8,147 nt of DNA from Solirubrobacterales bacterium (GTDB lineage: Bacteria; Actinomycetota; Thermoleophilia; Solirubrobacterales; Solirubrobacteraceae). Location of the stretch: contig PLBZ01000093.1 of NCBI GenBank assembly GCA_003134675.1, forward strand, positions 36,544 to 44,690, read 5' to 3'. Below, piece by piece: positions 1 through 5,964 of this stretch. The translations under genes and the position numbers were made by a program. The first letter of the stretch is position 1. Each line of letters starts with the position of its first letter. The notes below the pieces were generated by a model. The model was not told where the DNA came from, did not search any database, and worked only from the letters and a program-made list of their open reading frames with translations.

Positions 1-365
1 GAGGTGTCCTCGACCGTGTCGTGCAGCAGCGCCGCGCACAGCGTCTCGGTATCCAGGCGCATACCCGCGCAGATACGTGCCACGTCCACGGGGTGCACGA
101 TGAAATCCTCGCCGGACTTACGCCGCTGGGCGGCGTGGTGCTCGCAGGCGAACACAAATGCGTCGCGCACGCGGTCGCGGTCGATCTGGACCGCCGAGTC
201 CTCGGCGTGCTCGGAGACGATCGCGAACAGGTCGCCGAGCAGCCGCCGCTCGAAATCGTTCAGATTCAGACGCTCGGCGCTTGGCCCAGCAGCACCCTGC
301 AGCGCGGTGGGGCGCGCGTCAAGCTCAGCGACGGATGGAGTCTTTGAATCCTTTGCGATCGCCAT
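1..365 (-). CDS. relA: RelA/SpoT-type (p)ppGpp synthetase/hydrolase, N-terminal part only
   Basis: This is the first 121 codons of a bifunctional-type Rel protein, which makes and degrades the stringent-response alarmone (p)ppGpp in the cytoplasm. The frame runs off the left window edge, so the synthetase, TGS and ACT regions are not visible. What is visible is the start of the HD hydrolase domain. EHH at 75-77 and the RKSGEDF stretch at 82-88 match the family. H91 in the IVHP motif, H115-D116 in LLHD and E119-D120 have the same spacing (24 residues from the first His to the HD pair, then +4) as the metal-binding and catalytic residues of characterised Rel enzymes. About 65 residues precede the domain, and the first 35 look unstructured. 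The ATG at 365 is the first start after an in-frame TAG at 371-369. There is no Shine-Dalgarno, and the ATG lies 6 bases after a TANNNT box. Intact hydrolase residues argue for a Rel rather than a synthetase-only RelA, so the symbol follows actinobacterial usage. Confidence 0.93.
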   Translation of the reverse strand, partial: MAIAKDSKTPSVAELDARPTALQGAAGPSAERLNLNDFERRLLGDLFAIVSEHAEDSAVQIDRDRVRDAFVFACEHHAAQRRKSGEDFIVHPVDVARICAGMRLDTETLCAALLHDTVEDT

Positions 366-371
366 GTTCTA

Positions 372-399
372 AGGGTAGGGGACAGACCGCCCGGATCAA
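372..399 (-). promoter_or_regulatory. Putative promoter of relA, leaderless type
   Basis: On the minus strand a TTGATC (399-394; 4 of 6 to TTGACA) is followed, after 16 bases, by TACCCT (377-372). The latter fits the actinobacterial TANNNT form of the -10 element. Six bases (TAGAAC) separate it from the relA ATG at 365, so transcription would start at or next to the A of the start codon. The lack of any purine-rich Shine-Dalgarno before this ATG agrees with a leaderless message. The site fills most of the 49-base gap after the recJ stop. Short motifs like this arise by chance, so this remains a prediction. Confidence 0.45.
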
Positions 400-414
400 A
401 GCCATCGCTGAAGC

Positions 415-2184
415 TCACGCGAACAGCACGAGCTCCCCGTCTTTGACAGCCGGCGGCGCCGCGCTCTCCTCTTCACTGCACCGCACGTGGCGAAGCACCA
501 GACGGGGCTCGGTCACACCATTCCACTCGTTCACCTCGAGCCTGAACGTCACATCGGCGATCTCCCCCTCGCCCACCGGCAGCCGCCCACCCGTTCCGAA
601 CGCGACGCCCCGCGAGCGCACCCCGCGGGACTCGACCGTAAAGCGCGCATGCTTGCCTTCGCCCATCGGGCGCACATCGCTGAACCTCGCATCCGCGAGC
701 AGCAGCGCTACAGCAGGGTTGCCTCTCCCGAAGGGCGCCAGCATCTGTAGCTCCTCCGCCAGCTCGATCCCCAGCTGATCGCCTTCCACCACGGCGTCAA
801 CGCGCTCCACCGCCACCATGTCGGCCGGCTCGAGCACGCGCTCGGCGTGCTCGCAGAGCGCTTTGGCAAATTCCTCCACGCTCCCGCGATCGATCTCCAG
901 GCCCGCCGCGGCGCGGTGGCCGCCGTAGCCACGCAGGTGCCCGCCACACGCCCTCAGGCCTCCCAGCAGGTCGAAGGCGTCGACGCTCCGCCCCGATCCC
1001 TTCCCGAGATCCCCCGCCAAAGCGATCAGCACCACCGGGCGACGGTGGCGCTCGACCAGCCGCGAGGCGACGATGCCGATCACGCCCGCATGCCAGTCCT
1101 CGCCCGCCAACACATACGCCGCGCGCGGGTGGGCGGGGTCCAATGCTGCGATCTGCGCTTCGGCCTGCAAACGGATGCGCGTCTCGGTGTGCCTGCGCTC
1201 GTAGTTGGCGCGATCGAGCTCCTCCGCGACCTGCGCCGCGCGCAGGGGATCCTCGGTCAAGATCAGCTCGAGCCCCGCGTCGGCCCGGTACAGGCGCCCA
1301 GCGGCGTTCAACCGCGGCCCCAGCGCGAAGCCCACCGAGCGCTCGTTCAGCTTGCCCGGGTCCACCCGAGCCACCGCCATCAGCGCGCGCAACCCGGGCT
1401 TCGCGGTGCCTGCCAGCGCACGCAACCCGCGCCGAACCAGCGTGCGATTCTCGCCCACCAGCGCGACCACGTCGGCGATCGTCGCCAGCGCCACGAGGTC
1501 GAGGTCCTCCTCGAGCGCCCCCCCCTCGCGAGCGAGACCCTCCCGGGCGGCGATGCTCTCGAGCGCTTGGGCCAACTTGTAGGCGACCGCGGTGGCGCAC
1601 AGCTCCGGGCAGGGGTAGTCGCAGATCGCGGGATGCACGATCGGCGCCTCGGGCAGGACGCCGTCCGCGCGAGGAGCATGGTGGTCGGTGACCACCACCT
1701 CCATCCCCAGCGCCTTCGCTTCGGCCACCTCATCCACGGCGGTGATCGCGCAGTCCACGGTGACCAGTAGGCGCGTGCCCCGCTCCGCAAGCCGCCGCAC
1801 GGTCTCCGCATTCAGGCCGTACCCATCGGTGGCGCGGTCGGGCAGGTACCAGTCGACGTCTGCCCCGAGCCGTCTCAGCGACCGCACCAGCACCGCCGTC
1901 GAGCACACCCCGTCGACGTCGTAGTCGCCGTGGATCGTGATCCGCTCGCCGCTTCGCACGTGGTGGAGGATCGACTCGAGCGCCTCGACTATGCCGGAGA
2001 AGGCCTCAGGCGGGTGCTCCTCCTCGCCATCCAGAAAGGCGCGTGCCCGAGCCGGCTCGCCCAGGCCGCGGCGCACCAGCACCTGCGCGAGCGGGCCGCT
2101 CACCTGCAGCTCGCGCTCCAGCCTGCCGAGCACCTCTGACGGACAATCGCGAATCTCAAAACGGGGTCTCTCCACCCCGGCCAC
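415..2184 (-). CDS. recJ: Single-stranded-DNA-specific 5'-3' exonuclease RecJ
   Basis: RecJ degrades single-stranded DNA 5' to 3' in recombination (RecF pathway), mismatch repair and base-excision repair. The 589-residue product is close to the length of E. coli RecJ and lacks the long C-terminal extension of Firmicutes RecJ. The DHH phosphoesterase core carries DYDVDG at 87-92, the motif-II aspartate D144 in TVDCAIT, the DHH signature D167-H168-H169, and IADVV at 236-240 with the conserved Asp. The DHHA1 half has LGPRLNAAGR at 288-297, WHAGVIGIVASRL at 364-376 and the GGHRAAAGL motif at 421-429. The C-terminal OB-type domain includes LAPFGRGNP at 482-490. The GTG at 2184 is chosen because it gives the usual N-terminus, but no clear Shine-Dalgarno precedes it; GTG at 2175 is an alternative. 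It lies 31 bases after the small membrane gene and 49 before relA. Motif II has Ala146 where many homologues have Gly. Confidence 0.96.
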   Translation of the reverse strand: MAGVERPRFEIRDCPSEVLGRLERELQVSGPLAQVLVRRGLGEPARARAFLDGEEEHPPEAFSGIVEALESILHHVRSGERITIHGDYDVDGVCSTAVLVRSLRRLGADVDWYLPDRATDGYGLNAETVRRLAERGTRLLVTVDCAITAVDEVAEAKALGMEVVVTDHHAPRADGVLPEAPIVHPAICDYPCPELCATAVAYKLAQALESIAAREGLAREGGALEEDLDLVALATIADVVALVGENRTLVRRGLRALAGTAKPGLRALMAVARVDPGKLNERSVGFALGPRLNAAGRLYRADAGLELILTEDPLRAAQVAEELDRANYERRHTETRIRLQAEAQIAALDPAHPRAAYVLAGEDWHAGVIGIVASRLVERHRRPVVLIALAGDLGKGSGRSVDAFDLLGGLRACGGHLRGYGGHRAAAGLEIDRGSVEEFAKALCEHAERVLEPADMVAVERVDAVVEGDQLGIELAEELQMLAPFGRGNPAVALLLADARFSDVRPMGEGKHARFTVESRGVRSRGVAFGTGGRLPVGEGEIADVTFRLEVNEWNGVTEPRLVLRHVRCSEEESAAPPAVKDGELVLFA

Positions 2185-2206
2185 ATTACGGCCCGGACTA
2201 GACAGA

Positions 2207-2226
2207 ACCGCGGCGTCAGCCGCGGT
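2207..2226 (-). terminator. GC-rich hairpin between the small membrane gene and recJ (terminator, attenuator or processing site)
   Basis: Two perfect 8-base arms, ACCGCGGC and GCCGCGGT (2207-2214 and 2219-2226), flank a 4-base loop. On the minus strand the loop reads TGAC and contains the TGA stop of the upstream gene. Flanking GAAC/GTTC bases could extend the stem past a small bulge. Downstream there is only a weak T-rich stretch (TTCTGTCT), so it is not a canonical U-tailed terminator, although such tails are often poor in high-GC actinobacteria. It could instead attenuate, protect a 3' end, or influence recJ initiation, since it ends 22 bases before the recJ start. The structure is seen directly; the function is not. 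Confidence 0.4.
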
Positions 2227-2494
2227 GTTCTCTGCGAATGCCCTCCAGGTACACAGCGGCGATGCCGATCAGCGCGCCCGGGATCGCGTACAGGATGACC
2301 GCCACGTCCGTGGCCTTCTCCCCCGGCACCCTGAAGGCCGAGACCTTCACGCTGTAGATGATCAGGCCGACCACGATCGCGCCCACCAGCGCGCCGACGA
2401 ACGCGCCCACGATCCCACCCCAGAAACGGTCGGGCAGGAAGATCGTGAAGTGCCAGATCGCCAAGCCCATCATCACCCAGCCGAGCATTCCCAT
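2216..2494 (-). CDS. Small glycine-zipper membrane protein of unknown function
   Basis: I do not recognise this 92-residue protein as a named family. It has three predicted membrane segments: about 3-20, 25-47 and 62-84. The second carries glycines at 26, 30, 34 and 38, a four-step GxxxG ladder typical of tightly packed helices or oligomers. A short loop (48-61, with VPGEK) joins helices 2 and 3, and the C-terminus (EGIRREHRG) is charged and probably cytosolic. Its ATG at 2494 shares one base with the secDF stop (TGATG), and a strong Shine-Dalgarno lies 7 bases upstream inside the end of secDF, so the two are very likely co-translated. That coupling suggests, by inference only, a role at the membrane linked to the Sec machinery. 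The hydropathy superficially resembles other tiny glycine-rich membrane proteins such as the GlsB/YeaQ type, but I see no convincing family match. Confidence 0.8.
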   Translation of the reverse strand: MGMLGWVMMGLAIWHFTIFLPDRFWGGIVGAFVGALVGAIVVGLIIYSVKVSAFRVPGEKATDVAVILYAIPGALIGIAAVYLEGIRREHRG

Positions 2495-5472
2495 CAGCGC
2501 GACCTCCCGTGCCGTTTATTTCGGCGCCCACCCGCCCGTTTACTCGACTTCTCGCGCCGCTTCGGCTCTTCCTTCAACACCAAATCCTCCGGCGTCAGAT
2601 CCGCCGTCGGGTCGGGTGTCGGTGTAGGGGCGGCATTGACGTCGAGGTCGCGCACCAGCTCCTGGAACTCGTCTCTGGAGATCTGCTCGCCCGGCTCCTC
2701 CGGGGCGATGATGCTCCCGCGCCGCGATCGCTTGCGCGCCTGGGAGGGCTCCACGTCCACCGGCTCGCCGCCGAGCGCCGTGGCATACGCCGGCACGCCG
2801 CCGAGTTCGCGCACGATCCTGGTGCGGCGGCTGTGATATGAGGTCTCGCGTTCCTTCCAGTGGGTCAGCACCGGCGAGGCGATGAAGATTGACGAATAGG
2901 CCCCCGAGGCGACGCCGACCATCAGCGCGAAGGCGAAGTCCTTCAGCGTCGCCCCGCCGAACAGCAGCAGCGCGATCACCGGCAGCAGCGTGCAGAAGCT
3001 CGTCGCCAGCGACCTCGTCAGGACCTCCGACATCGAGCGGTTGACGATCTGGGAGAAGGAGGCGCGGGGCATCCTCGGCACGTTCTCGCGCACGCGATCG
3101 AACACGATGATCGTGTCGTACAGCGAATACCCCAGGATCGTCAGCAGCGCCGCGACCGTCGCCGTCGTCACTTCGCGGCCCGTTAACGAGTAAACGCCCG
3201 CCGTGATCAACAGGTCGTGCATCAATGCGATCAGCACCGGGATCGCGTACTTCCACTCGAACCGCAGCGCGATGTACGCCGAGATCACCAGCAGCGAGGC
3301 GATGATCGCGATCACCGCGCTGTTGGCGATCGTTTTTCCGAACGTCGGCCCGATCGAGGTCGAGGAGAAGTCCTTCGTGCCCTGGGCGTTCGGGCCGTTG
3401 CCGAACCTCGCGTCCAGATCGCTCTTGATCTTCGTCACCTTGTCCGGCCGCAGCGTCTCGGTCGAGATCTGAAAGCCTGACCCGCCGACGCTCTTGCTCG
3501 TGAACTTCTGGATCACCGCGTTCGAATAGCCGTCGGCCTTCATCACTTCGCGGATCTGGTTCTCGTTCGCGGGCTTGACGAACGCCGTCTGGATCCGCGT
3601 CCCCGACTTGAAGTCGATGCCGAAGTTCAGCCCCTTGCCCCCGATCGCCAGCGCCCCCACGAGCAGGATCGTGCCCGACAGCGAGAAGAACCACTTCGAG
3701 GCGCCCATGAAGTCAAACGTCCATCCGCTCCCGCGCCGCGCCGCGCCCAGCGCCGCCGGATGGGAGACGAGTTTTGAGCGGCCCATCGCGCCGAGCGCCG
3801 CCTGCGTCGCCAGCACCGCGGTGAACAGCGTCAGCAGCGTGCCGATGCCCAGCGTGAACGCAAAGCCCTTCACTTCCGCCGTGGCGAGGGCGAACAGGAT
3901 GAACGCGGTCATGAACGTCACGACGTTCGCATCGACGATCGCCGCGAACCCGCGCCGGTAGCCCGTGGCGATGCCCGAGACGATCGAGCGCCCGCCGCGG
4001 ATCTCCTCCTTGACGCGCTCGAAGATCACGATGTTCGCGTCCGCCGCGATCCCGATCGTCAGGATCAAGCCGGCGATCCCCGGCAGCGTCAACGTGATCG
4101 GGATCAGCTTGATCAGCGCGAAGTAGTAGATCCCGTAGATCACCAGGCCGCCGATCGCGATCGCGCCGAGCACGCGGTAGAACAGCAGCAGGAACAGGCA
4201 CACCACGGCAAAGCCCAGCACGCCCGCAATCAGGCCCTGGCTGAGCGCCTGTTTGCCGAGCGTCGCCGACACCTGCGACTGGGAGATCAGGTTCAGCTTG
4301 ATCGGTAGCGCTCCGGACTTCAGCTCGTCCGCGAGGTTTTCCGCCGTTGTGCTCGTGAAGCCGCCGGAGATCTCCGAGCCGGTGGTGGTGTCGATCCCTT
4401 CCGGGTACTTCGTGTAGTCGATCGACGGCGAGGTGATCACCTGACCGTCGAGCACGATCGCGAAGTGCTGCTGGGCGGCTTCTTTGCTCACGCCCGGCAG
4501 CTGCGCTTCCTGGCCGCGCTGGGCGATTTCCTTGGTGACCTTCTGGAAGACGCTCTTCCCGTGCGAGGTGAAGCCGAAGTTGACGTTGGGCTGCCCGGTG
4601 GATTCTTCGTTGCCCGCCTGCGGATTGGTGATGTCTGCCCCCGTCAGCACGGGGTCGTCGTTGATCACGTACCAGCGGTTCGGCGAGGGTTCCCCGACCT
4701 TGCCGGCCGCGGTTTCCACCGGGCGTGCCTGCACGACCAGGGTGCCGGGGTTGACGCGCACCGCCTTCGGCTTGGAGCCCGCCGGCGGTTTGTAGTTGTC
4801 CGCGTACAGGTTCTGTTCGGTTTCCGCCGGCGCGCAGGTGGGCTTGCCGCCGCTGCAGAGCATCTTTTCGTGCTTGGTGTCGAGCAGGTACCAGCTGCCG
4901 TAGATGCACCCGCCCACCTGCTTGGGCGTGCAGTTCTGCCCTAGGGTCGTGGCGTTCTTACGCAGGATCGGCGGACGTTTCGCGGCGCGCAGCACCGCTT
5001 CGTACTCGAGCAGCCCGTGTGTCGCCGAGGCGGCTTCCGCCCCGCCGGTGACGGTGGGTTCGTTGGGCGCCGGCTTGCCATCGGGGCCGATCACGTTCGG
5101 CTCCCAGGCATAGAAATACAGAAGCGCGGTCTTTCCCACCTGCGCCTGCGCGCGCTGGGAGTTGCTCACGTTCGGCAGCGCCACGTCGATTTCGTCAGCC
5201 CCCGTACGCTGGATTTCCGGCTGGGCCACGCCCAGCTGGTCGACGCGCTTGCGCATGATGTCGATCGCCCGGTTCAGCGATTCGGCGTCCACTTTGGCCT
5301 GAGCCGTGGGCCTGCCCTGGTAGACCAGCTCGACGCCGCCCTTCAGGTCCAGGCCCAGGCGGGTTTTCTTTCCCTTGACCACCCCGGGGATGCCAACGAT
5401 GACGAGCAGCGAAAGGATCACCAGCCCCGCGACGATCAGCAGTACGAAGGTGTTCCGGCGGCGGTCCGTCAT
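2494..5472 (-). CDS. secDF: SecD-SecF fusion, protein translocase subunit SecDF
   Basis: SecDF sits in the plasma membrane beside SecYEG and uses the ion gradient to pull secreted proteins outwards. This 992-residue protein joins SecD (about 1-575) and SecF (about 585-880). SecD features: first helix 9-29, LGLDLKGG at 39-46, large extracytoplasmic P1 region about 50-400, helices about 411-558, and the conserved ADANIVIFERVKEE block at 477-490. SecF features: helix about 595-612, FGIDFKSGT at 617-625, and GYSLYDTIIVFDRVREN at 781-797 with the conserved Asp residues. Twelve membrane segments are expected. Two oddities: four cysteines (181, 189, 206, 213) in an insertion of the SecD P1 region, and a tail of about 120 residues after the last helix that is Pro/Thr-rich, acidic, then strongly basic. 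The SecF motif has Ser where GG is common. ATG 5472 lies 16 bases after the zinc-ribbon/PAS stop with only a weak Shine-Dalgarno, suggesting coupling. Confidence 0.96.
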   Translation of the reverse strand: MTDRRRNTFVLLIVAGLVILSLLVIVGIPGVVKGKKTRLGLDLKGGVELVYQGRPTAQAKVDAESLNRAIDIMRKRVDQLGVAQPEIQRTGADEIDVALPNVSNSQRAQAQVGKTALLYFYAWEPNVIGPDGKPAPNEPTVTGGAEAASATHGLLEYEAVLRAAKRPPILRKNATTLGQNCTPKQVGGCIYGSWYLLDTKHEKMLCSGGKPTCAPAETEQNLYADNYKPPAGSKPKAVRVNPGTLVVQARPVETAAGKVGEPSPNRWYVINDDPVLTGADITNPQAGNEESTGQPNVNFGFTSHGKSVFQKVTKEIAQRGQEAQLPGVSKEAAQQHFAIVLDGQVITSPSIDYTKYPEGIDTTTGSEISGGFTSTTAENLADELKSGALPIKLNLISQSQVSATLGKQALSQGLIAGVLGFAVVCLFLLLFYRVLGAIAIGGLVIYGIYYFALIKLIPITLTLPGIAGLILTIGIAADANIVIFERVKEEIRGGRSIVSGIATGYRRGFAAIVDANVVTFMTAFILFALATAEVKGFAFTLGIGTLLTLFTAVLATQAALGAMGRSKLVSHPAALGAARRGSGWTFDFMGASKWFFSLSGTILLVGALAIGGKGLNFGIDFKSGTRIQTAFVKPANENQIREVMKADGYSNAVIQKFTSKSVGGSGFQISTETLRPDKVTKIKSDLDARFGNGPNAQGTKDFSSTSIGPTFGKTIANSAVIAIIASLLVISAYIALRFEWKYAIPVLIALMHDLLITAGVYSLTGREVTTATVAALLTILGYSLYDTIIVFDRVRENVPRMPRASFSQIVNRSMSEVLTRSLATSFCTLLPVIALLLFGGATLKDFAFALMVGVASGAYSSIFIASPVLTHWKERETSYHSRRTRIVRELGGVPAYATALGGEPVDVEPSQARKRSRRGSIIAPEEPGEQISRDEFQELVRDLDVNAAPTPTPDPTADLTPEDLVLKEEPKRREKSSKRAGGRRNKRHGRSR
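2502..2508 (-). promoter_or_regulatory. Ribosome binding site of the small membrane gene
   Basis: GGGAGGT on the minus strand lies 7 bases before the ATG at 2494 and inside the last codons of secDF. It is one of the two clearest Shine-Dalgarno sequences in the window. It fixes the start at the first of two close ATGs (2494 and 2488) and supports this small frame being a real gene. Confidence 0.75.
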
Positions 5473-5488
5473 CTCGGGCTCAGCCAGC

Positions 5489-5938
5489 CTACTTGTCGGG
5501 CGTCAGCACGAGCAGCAGCCCGCCATCGTCGTCGTAGGCGGGGAACATGTCCGCCTTGGCGCTCGCCGCCACGTCGCGCTCGCCGCTCACCTGCACAGGC
5601 TTGTCCAGCGCCCGCACTCCCCACTCGAGCACCGTCGCGACCGGATCGTCACCGTTTTGAAAGCTCAGCCCCAGCACCTGCTCCACGCGCTGGCCGATCA
5701 CGTCCTCCTCCTCCAGGCCCGTGAAGGCGAAGGAGTTCTTCCCGCAGCCGATCACACGCCCCTCGCCGTCACACACGAAGAACGCCGCGTCCGGCGCCGG
5801 GAAGTAATCGTCGAGCAGCTCGAACAGGAACGCGAACCCGCACTTCGTGCAGCCCTTGCGCTGGCGGGTGAAGCCGAGGTTGCGGTCGAGCTCTGACGTG
5901 CGATGACCGCAGTTGGGGCAGATGAACGGATGAGTCAT
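5489..5938 (-). CDS. Zinc-ribbon and single PAS domain protein, function unknown
   Basis: The 149-residue soluble protein begins almost at once with a four-cysteine ribbon (C7, C10, C30, C33; CPNC and CTKC), expected to bind one zinc. A PAS-like fold follows from about residue 44 to 148: AFFVCDGEGRVIGCGK, then a helical GLEEEDVIGQRV segment at 74-84, and terminal strands ending LLLVLTP. PAS domains sense small ligands, redox state or partner proteins. There is no kinase, cyclase, DNA-binding or membrane segment, so it would act as an adaptor or sensor through contact, perhaps through the ribbon. C56 and C65 in the PAS part are possible redox or cofactor ligands. The ATG at 5938 is the only sensible start because the ribbon begins at residue 7; no Shine-Dalgarno precedes it. 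It lies 26 bases after ruvB and 16 before secDF, a place where yajC is common in other bacteria, yet it has no membrane helix and is not YajC. Confidence 0.85.
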   Translation of the reverse strand: MTHPFICPNCGHRTSELDRNLGFTRQRKGCTKCGFAFLFELLDDYFPAPDAAFFVCDGEGRVIGCGKNSFAFTGLEEEDVIGQRVEQVLGLSFQNGDDPVATVLEWGVRALDKPVQVSGERDVAASAKADMFPAYDDDGGLLLVLTPDK

Positions 5939-5946
5939 TGATCGAC

Positions 5947-5952
5947 AGAGTA
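5947..5952 (-). promoter_or_regulatory. Possible -10 element of a leaderless promoter before the zinc-ribbon/PAS gene
   Basis: TACTCT on the minus strand fits TANNNT and lies 8 bases before the ATG at 5938, which has no Shine-Dalgarno. A start of transcription at or 1-3 bases before the ATG would follow. No convincing -35 hexamer is visible 16-18 bases upstream, which is common in actinobacteria but weakens the call. If real, it would make PAS-secDF-small membrane gene a unit partly independent of ruvCAB. Confidence 0.28.
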
Positions 5953-5964
5953 GGGAAGCCGACG

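Noticed and set aside
797..1600. Minus-strand 267-codon frame inside recJ
   Set aside because: Composition is Arg/Gly/Ala-dominated without motifs; it is a shifted reading of recJ codons.
847..1770. 307-codon open frame on the plus strand opposite recJ
   Set aside because: Long antisense frames are expected in very GC-rich DNA. The product is Arg/Gln/His-rich with no domain, and the minus-strand frame encodes a complete RecJ.
4140..4170. Repeated GATCGCGATCGC-like strings in secDF
   Set aside because: They come from Ile-Ala codon pairs (ATC GCG/GCC) in membrane helices and are not a repeat array or origin motif.
2540..4909. Two long alternative minus-strand frames (2540-3694 and 3713-4909) inside secDF
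   Set aside because: They are +1/+2 shadows of SecDF with Arg/Asp/Gly-rich low-complexity products; the SecDF frame is unbroken with all motifs.
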